A stretch of DNA of 9,752 bases from Lysobacteraceae bacterium. GTDB lineage: Bacteria > Pseudomonadota > Gammaproteobacteria > Xanthomonadales > Xanthomonadaceae. Below the pieces are notes generated by a model. That model was not told where the DNA came from and did no database searches. It saw only the letters and a program-made list of their open reading frames with translations. Both the position numbers and the translations under genes were made by a program. Of this stretch, positions 1-6,092 are shown piece by piece. The stretch's first letter is position 1. Every line of letters begins with the position of its first letter. The stretch is from NCBI GenBank assembly GCA_017990865.1, contig JAGNNB010000084.1, forward strand, positions 1 to 9,752. The letters run 5' to 3'.

Positions 1-134
1 CATGCGAACCGCGCGAGGCGAGTGCGGACAAGCCGCCAAGAACCCCGCGCGAGCCTCGATTCGGCCTAGTGTGTTTGCTCTGCGCGTGCGGCGCATGATG
101 CGCGCATCCAAAACCGGCCTCAGGCCTCAGCAAC

Positions 135-138
135 GGAG
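135..138 (+). promoter_or_regulatory. Ribosome binding site that fixes the phasin-like start
   Basis: GGAG lies 7 bases before the ATG at 146. It selects this start over further in-frame ATGs upstream in the open frame. No clear -35/-10 pair is visible in 1-134. A 13-base palindrome, GCGCATGATGCGC at 91-103, and a doubled GGCCTCA at 116-129 occur in this leader, with no known role. Confidence 0.6.
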
Positions 139-145
139 CACCCCC

Positions 146-568
146 ATGGCACGCAAGAAGATCGTTCGTACCCCGACCGCTCGCATCCCGACCGATGCCA
201 GCCCCCGTCACCTGTGGCTCGCCGGTTTGGGCGTGGCCGCTATCGCCGGCCGTGAAAGCTTGGCCGCCGCCGCTGTCGCCGCGCAGCGCATCTCGCTCGC
301 GCGCAAGCAGGCGATCGCCGCTGTCGGTCAGGCGCAGTCGAACGTGTTGTCGACCGTCGCCGATCTGCGCAGTCAGATCGAAACCGGCACCGGCGACGTC
401 GTCGCCAAGCTCGAAACCGCGGTCCAACCGTTGATCGCGAAGTTCAAGCCGGCGAAAGCCAAGCGCACGGCGCGTCGTGGCCGTCCGGTCGGCAGCAAGA
501 ACAAGGTCAAGACCGTTCGCCGCGCCACCAAGACCACCAAGACGGTCCGCCGCGCCCGCAAGGCTTAA
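146..568 (+). CDS. Phasin-like protein with AT-hook-like basic tail
   Basis: This 140-residue protein is probably a small phasin, coating storage granules in the cytoplasm. Residues 23-29 read LWLAGLG, matching the IWLAGVG core at the same relative place in the PhaF-like phasin at 6141-6704. Residues 30-100 are Ala-rich and predicted helical, with heptad-like spacing. The tail (about 101-140) is strongly basic; it carries RRGRPVGSKNK at 110-120, an AT-hook-like motif, and two KTVRRA copies at 122-127 and 132-137. It may therefore bind DNA, as the PhaF tail does in Pseudomonas. The reading frame is open upstream to the window edge, but the ATG at 146 is preferred because GGAG at 135-138 lies 7 bases ahead and the upstream residues look non-coding. 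It stands alone, facing the minus-strand genes and ending at a terminator. The family call rests on the short core motif and composition. Confidence 0.72.
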   Translation: MARKKIVRTPTARIPTDASPRHLWLAGLGVAAIAGRESLAAAAVAAQRISLARKQAIAAVGQAQSNVLSTVADLRSQIETGTGDVVAKLETAVQPLIAKFKPAKAKRTARRGRPVGSKNKVKTVRRATKTTKTVRRARKA

Positions 569-616
569 GACGTAGCGCTAAGCGCACGATGTGAGCCAAC
601 GAGTCAATGCAAGAAG

Positions 617-642
617 AAAGGGCGCCGAAAGGCGCCCTTTTT
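617..642. terminator. Bidirectional Rho-independent terminator
   Basis: AAAGGGCGCC at 617-626 pairs perfectly with GGCGCCCTTT at 631-640 around a GAAA loop, a 10-bp stem followed by TT. On the minus strand the stem likewise ends in a T-rich run. It lies between two convergent genes, the phasin-like gene (ends 568) and the cysteine-rich gene ending at 741, so it can serve both. Confidence 0.85.
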
Positions 643-740
643 GCGTTTCGCCGGCATGACCCTGCGAACCGCGATCACGTAAAGCTCGCGCGCGCATCGA
701 TGCCCTTACGGGCGCTTCGATGCGGCGATGGTCCGTTTTC

Positions 741-935
741 TCAAGGAATCGGACAGCCGTAGCGGGCGAGGCAATCTTCGTAGCGCGCGTAGCACTCGTA
801 GAATGAGACGCCGCTGGCGCGGCATTGCAGCATTTGCCGATAACACGGATTCGGCGAACACGCGGCGTTCGTGGATGCGGTGGCGAGCGTCAGCACGAAA
901 CCAGCCGCCATCGCGAAGATTGTATTGCGTTTCAT
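741..935 (-). CDS. Small secreted six-cysteine protein, array member A
   Basis: This 64-residue precursor has a typical Sec signal peptide: a Lys/Arg start, a hydrophobic stretch at about 5-20, and probable cleavage after STNA near residue 24. The mature part of about 40 residues has cysteines at 26, 31, 38, 48, 55 and 61, spaced C-x4-C-x6-C-x9-C-x6-C-x5-C. It would be exported to the oxidising periplasm or outside and be held by three disulfides. The start at 935 is chosen because GGAAGGAG (942-949 on the plus strand) sits 6 bases ahead; the open frame continues to 1025 but lacks such a site. It is closest to member B: both have FY-x-C-Y-x-RYE-x-C-L and a GC-x-[IV]P end. I do not recognise the family; an effector, inhibitor, bacteriocin-like peptide or envelope factor are all possible. 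Confidence 0.8.
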   Translation of the reverse strand: MKRNTIFAMAAGFVLTLATASTNAACSPNPCYRQMLQCRASGVSFYECYARYEDCLARYGCPIP

Positions 936-957
936 CGAAGACTCCTTCCGTTGGTGT

Positions 958-966
958 ATCCCCTGC
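958..966 (-). promoter_or_regulatory. Leader motif shared by array members A and B
   Basis: On the minus strand this reads GCAGGGGAT, 22 bases before the start of member A. The identical nonamer lies 21 bases before member B, and both are followed by a GAAGGA-type ribosome binding site. It may be a conserved leader or promoter element, or simply residue of duplication. TATCGT just upstream could be a -10 box, but that is weak. Confidence 0.35.
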
Positions 967-1065
967 TTGTGCACGATAGCGCTGGTCGCCCTCGCTTTTT
1001 TCTGCGCGGGCGCACGTTTTCGCATGTTCCGGCGCGGAGGTTGCGGTCGATCGGAAGCTCAACAA

Positions 1066-1093
1066 GAAACGGGCGCCCTTCTGCGCCCGTTTC
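1066..1093 (-). terminator. Rho-independent terminator of member B
   Basis: GAAACGGGCGC at 1066-1076 pairs with GCGCCCGTTTC at 1083-1093, an 11-bp stem with a 6-base loop. Read on the minus strand it ends in GTTTCTTGTT. It lies about 50 bases after the stop of member B and before member A, so A and B are probably separate transcripts. Confidence 0.65.
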
Positions 1094-1141
1094 GTTCTGG
1101 CTAGCCACCGAGTGCGTTGCGAGGACGAGCGTGCGCTCGAA

Positions 1142-1345
1142 TCAGGGCACCATGCAGCCTGCGTTGTACAGGCAGGTCTCGTAGCGCTCGTAGCAGGTGT
1201 AGAAATTGCCGCCACTGGCCAAACAGGACCGGTAGGCTCTCGAACAGGCGCTGCAGGCGCCCGGGGAAGCGGCGCTGCTCACGAACGCACCGGACAACAG
1301 TGCGACAGCGGCGGCAGCGAGGGTCAACGTGCGAAACTTTTTCAT
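1142..1345 (-). CDS. Small secreted six-cysteine protein, array member B
   Basis: This 67-residue precursor begins MKKF, has a hydrophobic stretch at about 7-22 and probable signal peptidase cleavage near 25-26 (SSAA). The mature peptide has cysteines at 31, 34, 41, 51, 58 and 64, spaced C-x2-C-x6-C-x9-C-x6-C-x5-C. From the second cysteine onward the spacing is identical to members A and C. Conserved residues include x-ASG after the third cysteine and YERYETCL around the fifth. A GAAGGA site at 1353-1358 (plus-strand coordinates) precedes the ATG at 1345. It lies between the hairpin at 1421-1456 and its own terminator at 1066-1093, so it is probably transcribed alone. Function is unknown; what is seen is an exported disulfide-rich peptide that is a paralogue of its neighbours. 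Confidence 0.8.
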   Translation of the reverse strand: MKKFRTLTLAAAAVALLSGAFVSSAASPGACSACSRAYRSCLASGGNFYTCYERYETCLYNAGCMVP

Positions 1346-1366
1346 GATCGATTCCTTCGATTGAAA

Positions 1367-1375
1367 ATCCCCTGC
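1367..1375 (-). promoter_or_regulatory. Leader motif shared by array members A and B (copy B)
   Basis: GCAGGGGAT on the minus strand, 21 bases before the start of member B, is identical to the copy before member A. TACGAT a few bases upstream of it could be a -10 box. Confidence 0.35.
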
Positions 1376-1420
1376 GGATCGTAGCTTACTCTTCGACCGC
1401 GCGAGAGGTAAGGGCGGGCA

Positions 1421-1456
1421 GGCCGTGGCGGTATCGCGCTCGATGCCGCCACGGCC
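1421..1456. repeat. Long perfect hairpin between members B and C
   Basis: GGCCGTGGCGGTATCG at 1421-1436 pairs with 1441-1456 around a CGCT loop: 16 pairs with a single G-T. No T-run follows on either strand, so it is not a textbook Rho-independent terminator. It starts 17 bases past the stop of member C on the minus strand and may protect or end that transcript. Confidence 0.7.
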
Positions 1457-1473
1457 CTAGAGGGGCTCAGCCC

Positions 1474-1698
1474 TCAGAGCGTCCCGCCGCAGCCCTTCGT
1501 GGCCAAGCATCTTTCGTATCTGAATTCGCAGATGAACTCATTGGTGCCCCTGGCGATGCAAGCGGCGGCGGCATCGCTGCAGGCGCGCCAGTCGGACGGG
1601 TAGCAGGTCGCGTACGCACTGCCGATCACGCTACCGAGCGCGGCGGCCAGCAGGCAGATCATCGTCACCGAAGGTTTTTTGGAGAAGAGTCGTTTCAT
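1474..1698 (-). CDS. Small secreted six-cysteine protein, array member C
   Basis: This 74-residue precursor begins MKRLFSKK and has a hydrophobic segment at about 11-25, with probable cleavage at SAYA|T after residue 30. The mature peptide has cysteines at 32, 40, 47, 57, 64 and 70, spaced C-x7-C-x6-C-x9-C-x6-C-x5-C; an extra Cys15 lies inside the signal peptide. It keeps the array signature IARG after the third cysteine and FRYERCL around the fifth, but ends GGTL rather than x-[IV]P. The ATG at 1698 is preferred because AAGGAG sits 7 bases ahead; the frame is open to 1797 without a comparable site. It is probably an exported disulfide-stabilised peptide of unknown role, more diverged from A and B than these are from each other. 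Confidence 0.78.
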   Translation of the reverse strand: MKRLFSKKPSVTMICLLAAALGSVIGSAYATCYPSDWRACSDAAAACIARGTNEFICEFRYERCLATKGCGGTL

Positions 1699-1961
1699 CG
1701 TATCGCTCCTTGAAGATGGAAACCCGGAGATAGTGATTCGCTGGCCGCCGTCCGGGGCGACGATCAGCGCGACGAATACGTTGGCATCGGTAGACATCGC
1801 CGCATATCCCGAATGCGATGACCGTATTGGCTGCTGCTATCGCTGGTTTTTTGCGAAAACAGCGAGCGATTCCCCCGCATCGGCGGCGTCTGCCGATACC
1901 CGTTTCGTTGATCGGCTCGCGGCATTTCGCGCCGGTTCCATGCGGGAGACGCGGCGTGCCC
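1699..1961. other. Non-coding gap between members C and D
   Basis: I see no convincing gene in this 263-base gap. It holds the ribosome binding site of member C (1707-1712) and an imperfect hairpin at 1840-1865: TCGCTG pairs with CAGCGA, followed inward by TTTT/AAAA with one bulge. This hairpin lies about 100 bases after the stop of member D and could weakly end its transcript. Confidence 0.4.
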
Positions 1962-2201
1962 TCAGTCCTTGCGCTCCGCCGTCGGAATCATCGCCGCGCC
2001 GGAGGATCTGGCGGGGTAATAGCCGAATCTGCAGTAGTAGTACTCGTCCCGACAGGAATCGGGATCGAAACCTGAGGCGATGCATGCGCGATAGTCTTGG
2101 AAACAATGGGAGATGTTGACCGGGTCGGCTTTCGTGGACGGCGCGGCGAGCAGTAGAGCGATGGCGATGGCGACGATGCTAGTTTTCAGGGAAACGTGCA
2201 T
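1962..2201 (-). CDS. Small secreted four-cysteine protein, diverged array member D
   Basis: This 79-residue precursor has a clear signal peptide (hydrophobic at about 8-20, probable cleavage after STKA at residue 25). The mature part has cysteines at 33, 40, 50 and 57, spaced C-x6-C-x9-C-x6-C, exactly the central framework of members A to C. The outer first and sixth cysteines are absent. The IASG signature after the second of these cysteines is kept, but RYE becomes EYYY, and a longer hydrophilic tail follows (58-79). AAAGGA lies about 6 bases ahead of the ATG at 2201. It is the first gene of the array in transcription order. It supports the idea that the inner four cysteines form the core fold. 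Function is unknown. Confidence 0.72.
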   Translation of the reverse strand: MHVSLKTSIVAIAIALLLAAPSTKADPVNISHCFQDYRACIASGFDPDSCRDEYYYCRFGYYPARSSGAAMIPTAERKD

Positions 2202-2482
2202 GTTCAGTTCCTTTGAGTCGAGCGGATGGAATCGATCGTCGCGGACGCGCGCCGACCGACCGTGTTCGGCCTCGGAGCGGATCGTCGCATCGGGAGACAG
2301 GCTGCGCCGCTACGCGCTAAGCCGGGCCTGCGAGCCGAGGAAAGGAGAGAAGCCACAGTCCTTGGGCCCCGTTTCGATGCGGACATCCGTCGTGGAGCCG
2401 CCCCCTGTCGGGCCAGCATAGCGCCGTTCGCGCGGCGAGGCGATCCTCGGAAATCGAAATGGGGAACGGACGCTTGCGGCGC
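2202..2482. other. Non-coding gap before the array
   Basis: This stretch of about 280 bases between the TetR gene and member D holds no gene I can support. It should contain the promoter of member D and the end of the TetR transcript. Only a weak 5-bp hairpin, CGAGG/CCTCG at 2436-2449, is seen; no strong terminator. Confidence 0.4.
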
Positions 2483-3109
2483 TCAGTCCCGATAGGCGCG
2501 AATCAGCGTATTCAGGTGAACGCGTTCGGCGTCGCGCAGGAAGGGCGCGAGCAGCATCATCACTTGCACGATGCCTTGGCGGATCGCGGTCTGTTCGTCG
2601 CGATCGCCGCGTGCGGCGGAATAGTTCAGCCAGAAGGTCGACAACACCAGCACGTTCGTCGCGGCCGCGTTCAATTCGTCGGCCGAGCCGCGCATGATTT
2701 CCGCTTGGCTCAAACCGCGCATGACCAAATGCGCGCGTTCGTCGGCGCGTTTGAGGATGCGCGCGAAACGCATCCGCAAGCGTCGATTGCGGCTGAGAAT
2801 TTCGACCAGATCGCGGTACAGAAAACGATAGTCCCAGATGCACTCGAACACGAGGTGCAACTGCAGCCAGATGTCTTCCAATTCCGGCAATCGGCCGCTG
2901 GGCGCGGCCAGCGCGTCGTCCATGCGCTCTTCGTAGCGCGCGAACAACTGCTCGATGATGTCGTCCTTGTTGCGGAAGTGGTAGTACAGATTGCCGGGGC
3001 TGATTTCCAGCTCGTCGGCGATGTGATTCGTGGTGACGTTGGGCTCGCCCTGCGTGTTGAACATCGCAAGGGACGTATCGAGAATCCGTTGGCGGGTTTG
3101 TCTCGCCAT
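2483..3109 (-). CDS. TetR/AcrR-family transcriptional regulator
   Basis: This 208-residue protein is a one-component repressor-type regulator. The N-terminus (about 4-55) is a typical TetR DNA-binding domain: RQRILDTSLAMF forms helix 1, NVTTNHIADELEISPGNLYYHF at about 24-45 contains the helix-turn-helix, and KDDIIEQLF follows. The remaining 150 residues are the helical ligand and dimerisation domain, whose ligand cannot be read directly. It lies 22 bases behind the acyl-CoA-binding protein gene and is very likely cotranscribed with it. With the acyl-CoA reductase divergent on the other side, an acyl-CoA or fatty acid ligand is plausible (inference). No strong ribosome binding site precedes the ATG at 3109, which fits translation coupled to the upstream gene. 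The palindrome at 3676-3692 is a candidate operator. Confidence 0.9.
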   Translation of the reverse strand: MARQTRQRILDTSLAMFNTQGEPNVTTNHIADELEISPGNLYYHFRNKDDIIEQLFARYEERMDDALAAPSGRLPELEDIWLQLHLVFECIWDYRFLYRDLVEILSRNRRLRMRFARILKRADERAHLVMRGLSQAEIMRGSADELNAAATNVLVLSTFWLNYSAARGDRDEQTAIRQGIVQVMMLLAPFLRDAERVHLNTLIRAYRD

Positions 3110-3131
3110 CGATGCGCAGGGCGGGCCAGCG

Positions 3132-3389
3132 TCAGCCGGCCAGCTTCTTGACCATATCGACGTATTTCTTCATCGCTTCTTCCTGGCCGGTGCCTTTGAG
3201 CTTGGCCCAAGCCTCGTACTTGGCGGTGCCGACGAAATCGAAGAAGCCGGGCTTGTCGCCCTTCACGTCGCCGTCGGCGCCTTGTTTGTAGAGCGCGTAG
3301 AGGCGCAGCAGGGTGTCGTTGTCGGGACGCTCTTTGAGGCTCTGGACGTCTTTGGCGGCTTTCTCGAACGCGGCTTTCAAATCGGACAT
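3132..3389 (-). CDS. Acyl-CoA-binding protein (ACBP)
   Basis: This 85-residue protein matches the usual length of the ACBP family (80-90), a four-helix bundle that holds long-chain acyl-CoA in the cytosol and hands it to enzymes. The family signature is clear: LLRLYALYKQGADGDV at about 27-42, then KPGFFDFVGTAKYEAWAKLKG, with the Tyr and Lys residues that contact the CoA nucleotide and acyl chain. The C-terminal helix is EEAMKKYVDMVKKLAG. Three in-frame ATGs exist (3425, 3398, 3389). The last is chosen because GGGAGG at 3399-3404 is 9 bases ahead and MSDLKAAFEKAAK is the typical family start. It is first in a two-gene unit with the TetR regulator and divergent from the acyl-CoA reductase, suggesting it supplies that enzyme with substrate. 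Confidence 0.95.
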   Translation of the reverse strand: MSDLKAAFEKAAKDVQSLKERPDNDTLLRLYALYKQGADGDVKGDKPGFFDFVGTAKYEAWAKLKGTGQEEAMKKYVDMVKKLAG

Positions 3390-3398
3390 GGTTGGCAT

Positions 3399-3404
3399 CC
3401 TCCC
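3399..3404 (-). promoter_or_regulatory. Ribosome binding site that fixes the ACBP start
   Basis: GGGAGG on the minus strand lies 9 bases before the ATG at 3389 and directly abuts the ATG at 3398, which excludes the latter as a good start. Confidence 0.7.
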
Positions 3405-3675
3405 GTGGTGGCGGCATGACACCATGGGACGGCAGGTGGGTCAACCGCCTTCCACCGCGCTGGCGGGGGCGCTCGCGCAGGTGCCCGGGGCGCTGCGCAC
3501 GCGACGACGGGGGACGGCACGCATGACCCGCTCGCAATTCGGCCCGCCCCGCGACCGCGAGCCGCCGACCCCGCCGTTTCGCGGTGGCGAAGGGCCGACG
3601 AAGGGGGGCGAACGGGCGTTGGGTTGCGCGGAACGATTGTTCTGATCCGCCGGCTCTGGCAACGTAGGCGGTTCC

Positions 3676-3692
3676 GGGCCGTCCGACGGCCC
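3676..3692. promoter_or_regulatory. 17-base palindrome, candidate operator
   Basis: GGGCCGTCCGACGGCCC is a perfect inverted repeat with 8-base half-sites around a central C. It lies 30 bases before the reductase start, inside the region divergent from the ACBP-TetR unit. Size and place suit a TetR-family operator. It could equally be an RNA hairpin in the reductase leader; no second copy was seen in this gap. Confidence 0.4.
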
Positions 3693-3721
3693 ATCGGTTC
3701 CATTCTCATGAGGGCGAGGAC

Positions 3722-5704
3722 ATGAGTTATTTCGTTACCGGCGCCACCGGTTTCATCGGGCGCTTCCTGGTCGGCAATCTGCTCAAGCGCAAAGGCACGG
3801 TCTACGTGCTGGTCCGCAAGGATTCCCAGAAAAAACTGGACGCGCTGGGCAAGAAGATGGGCTGGGATATGAAGCGCGTGGTCGCGGTGACCGGCGACAT
3901 GACCGACGCCAAATGCGGGGTCAGCGCCGCGCAATTGCGCAGTTTGAGCGGCAAGGTGAAGCATTTCTTCCATCTGGCCGCGATTTACGACTTGACCGCC
4001 GACGCCGAGAGCCAGCGCAAGGCGAACGTCGACGGTACCCAGAATGCGCTGGACCTCGCCGCCGCCATCGGCGCCGGTTGCTTCCATCACACCAGTTCGA
4101 TCGCCGCTGCCGGCCTGTACCCGGGCATCTTCCGCGAGGATATGTTCGATGAGGCCGAGGGCCTGGACGACCCGTATCTGCGCACCAAGCACGATTCCGA
4201 AGGCCTGGTGCGGCAGGAGAAGCGCATCAAGTGGCGCATCTACCGCCCCGGCATGGTGGTCGGCCATTCGCAGTCCGGCGAAATGGACAAGATCGACGGC
4301 CCCTACTATTTCTTCACGCTGCTGAAGAAGATGCGCGAAATGATGCCGCCGTGGATGCCGATGCTGGGTATCGAAGGCGGTCGCATCAATGTGGTGCCGG
4401 TGGATTTCATCGTCGATGCGATGGATCACATCGCGCACAAGCCGAAACTCGACGGCCACTGCTTCCATCTCGTGGACCCGGAACCGATGCGCGTCGGCGA
4501 GGTGCTCAACACCTTCGCGCGCGCCGGCCATGCCCCGGAAATGACCATGCGCCTCGACGCGCGCATGTTCGCCTTCGTACCCAGCGGCATCCGCGGCGCG
4601 GTCGGCAGCCTGCCGCCGGTCAAGCGTTTCGTCGGCATGCTGTTGCGCGACTTCAAGATTCCGAAGGGCGTGTTGAAATTCATTACTTATCCCACGCGTT
4701 TCGACAATCGCGAAACCGAGCGCGCGCTCAAGGGCAGCGGGATTTCGGTGCCGAAGCTCGACACCTATGCCTGGCGTTTGTGGGATTACTGGGAGCGTCA
4801 TCTCGACCCGGATTTGTTCGTCGATCGCACGCTCAAGGGCAAGGTGCGCAACAAAGTGGTCGTGGTCACCGGCGGCTCGTCCGGTATCGGCTTGTCCACG
4901 GCGCAGCGCGTGGCGGAAGCCGGCGCGATCACGGTCATCGTCGCCCGCGGCGAAGAGGAACTGTTCAAAGCCCGCGACGAAATGAAGAAAGCCGGCGGCA
5001 AGGTTTTCGCTTACACCGCCGATCTTTCCGATATGGCCGATTGCGACCGCCTGGTGGCGACCATCCTCAAGGATCACGGCCACGTCGATATTCTGGTGAA
5101 CAACGCCGGCCGTTCGATCCGCCGCTCGATCGAATTGAGCTACGACCGCTTCCACGACTTCGAACGCACGATGCAGCTCAACTATTTCGGCTGCCTGCGC
5201 CTGATCATGGGCTTCATGCCGGCGATGATCCAACGTCGGAAAGGCCACATCATCAATATCAGTTCGATCGGTGTGTTGGCCAGTTCGCCGCGGTTCTCGG
5301 CCTACGTCGCGTCGAAAGCGGCGTTGGATGCATTCAGCCGCTGCGCGCAGGGCGAATTGTCGGGCAAGGGCATCAGCTTCACGACCATCAATATGCCGCT
5401 GGTGCGGACGCCGATGATCGCGCCGACCAAGATGTACGACAGCGTGCCGACCTTGAGCCCGGAAGAAGCCGCCGATCTGGTGGTGAAGGGCATCATCGAG
5501 AAACCCAGCCGGATCGCGACGCGCCTCGGCATTTTCTCGGCGGTCCTCAATGCGGTGGCGCCGAAGGCTTACGAAGTGGTCATGAGCACGGCGTTCGAGC
5601 TGTTCCCGGATTCGGCCGCGGCCAAGGGCGAGAAGGGCAAGGATACGGCGCCGAGCCAGGAGCAGATCGCGTTCGCGGCCCTGATGCGCGGCGTGCATTG
5701 GTAA
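3722..5704 (+). CDS. Two-domain fatty acyl-CoA reductase, alcohol-forming
   Basis: This 660-residue cytosolic enzyme has two Rossmann domains and likely reduces fatty acyl-CoA through the aldehyde to the fatty alcohol with NADPH. Domain 1 (about 1-360) is an extended SDR: TGATGFIG at 6-13 binds the cofactor, and YLRTK gives Tyr152/Lys156. Domain 2 (about 375-640) is a classical SDR: TGGSSGIG at 383-390, NNAG at 460-463, Ser514/515, and Tyr528/Lys532 in YVASK. From memory, length and many stretches (EMDK-x-DGPYYFF, WDYWER-x-LDPDLF, FHDFERTMQLNYFG, the MRG-x-x-W end) match the Marinobacter alcohol-forming reductase Maqu_2220 (about 661 residues) and mycobacterial AcrA1-type proteins; no alignment was run. 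It is divergent from ACBP, which could deliver its substrate. Both catalytic sites are intact. An annotation of simply 'SDR family oxidoreductase' is the cautious alternative. Confidence 0.9.
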   Translation: MSYFVTGATGFIGRFLVGNLLKRKGTVYVLVRKDSQKKLDALGKKMGWDMKRVVAVTGDMTDAKCGVSAAQLRSLSGKVKHFFHLAAIYDLTADAESQRKANVDGTQNALDLAAAIGAGCFHHTSSIAAAGLYPGIFREDMFDEAEGLDDPYLRTKHDSEGLVRQEKRIKWRIYRPGMVVGHSQSGEMDKIDGPYYFFTLLKKMREMMPPWMPMLGIEGGRINVVPVDFIVDAMDHIAHKPKLDGHCFHLVDPEPMRVGEVLNTFARAGHAPEMTMRLDARMFAFVPSGIRGAVGSLPPVKRFVGMLLRDFKIPKGVLKFITYPTRFDNRETERALKGSGISVPKLDTYAWRLWDYWERHLDPDLFVDRTLKGKVRNKVVVVTGGSSGIGLSTAQRVAEAGAITVIVARGEEELFKARDEMKKAGGKVFAYTADLSDMADCDRLVATILKDHGHVDILVNNAGRSIRRSIELSYDRFHDFERTMQLNYFGCLRLIMGFMPAMIQRRKGHIINISSIGVLASSPRFSAYVASKAALDAFSRCAQGELSGKGISFTTINMPLVRTPMIAPTKMYDSVPTLSPEEAADLVVKGIIEKPSRIATRLGIFSAVLNAVAPKAYEVVMSTAFELFPDSAAAKGEKGKDTAPSQEQIAFAALMRGVHW

Positions 5705-5724
5705 TCGGTACCTGCGCAGCGGAT

Positions 5725-5756
5725 GCGTCGGCCCTCGCTTCGGCGATGGCCGATGC
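5725..5756 (+). other. Stable C(UUCG)G hairpin after the reductase
   Basis: GCGTCGGCC pairs with GGCCGATGC (one G-U), then after one C-U mismatch TCGC/GCGA closes a UUCG tetraloop with the favoured C-G closing pair. It starts 20 bases past the stop and precedes the terminator; it may stabilise the mRNA 3' end. Confidence 0.6.
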
Positions 5757-5808
5757 GCCGACGAGAGTTCGTGCGGAAGCGGGGACACATTCGGATCGAC
5801 GCGTAACG

Positions 5809-5836
5809 AAAAAGGCAGCCGCAGGGCTGCCTTTTT
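5809..5836 (+). terminator. Rho-independent terminator of the reductase gene
   Basis: AAAAAGGCAGCC at 5809-5820 pairs perfectly with GGCTGCCTTTTT at 5825-5836 around a GCAG loop, and the T-run is followed by CTTC. It lies about 105 bases past the reductase stop. It is symmetric enough to act on the minus strand as well. Confidence 0.9.
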
Positions 5837-5923
5837 CTTCGCATCGGATTTTTGTCGCTCGCATCGTCGCGATCGGACGCCGCGTCCCCGTGTTCGCTCG
5901 CGATGATGCTCGTTATCGCAGGT

Positions 5924-5989
5924 AAAAAGAACCCGCCAATCTGAAGTCGTGAGGGGAGGGGAGCTCTGACTTCGGAACCGATTGGCGGG
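5924..5989 (-). terminator. Two-level terminator hairpin with C-rich loop
   Basis: On the minus strand CCCGCCAATC pairs with GATTGGCGGG (plus strand 5980-5989 and 5932-5941, 10 bp). Inside it, GAAGTC pairs with GACTTC (5968-5973 and 5943-5948). TTCTTTTT follows the outer stem. It is the only T-run hairpin after the phasin gene and probably ends its transcript. The apical loop is C-rich (5951-5963). Confidence 0.65.
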
Positions 5990-6092
5990 CGAAGACGGCT
6001 TTCGGCCGCCGAATCTTGCGTCGTTGCCGACGCGAGATGAGATTCAGTATCGGCCGCGGCCGACGATGGCGCAAGCGTATCGAATGTCGGTT

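Larger units (their letters stand above)
3390..3721. promoter_or_regulatory. Divergent promoter region between ACBP and the reductase
   Basis: This 332-base gap separates two divergent genes and must hold both promoters. It is very GC-rich, and no convincing -35/-10 pair stands out. A weak open frame at 3441-3662 (minus) is low-complexity Pro/Arg/Gly-rich and not believable. The reductase leader holds GAGGA at 3716-3720 as a weak, close ribosome binding site, with AGGG at 3711-3714 as an alternative, and the palindrome described separately. Confidence 0.5.

Noticed and set aside
1818..2075. 85-residue plus-strand frame with a hydrophobic start opposite member D
   Set aside because: It overlaps the cysteine-framework gene on the other strand, has an Arg-rich rest and no ribosome binding site.
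3441..3662. 73-residue minus-strand frame in the ACBP-reductase gap
   Set aside because: Pro/Arg/Gly-rich, typical of GC-rich non-coding DNA; no ribosome binding site and it would occupy the divergent promoter region.
3377..5788. 803-residue open frame on the minus strand opposite the reductase gene
   Set aside because: It is an antisense shadow: His/Arg/Ala-rich translation without motifs, opposite a gene with clear SDR domains in both halves.
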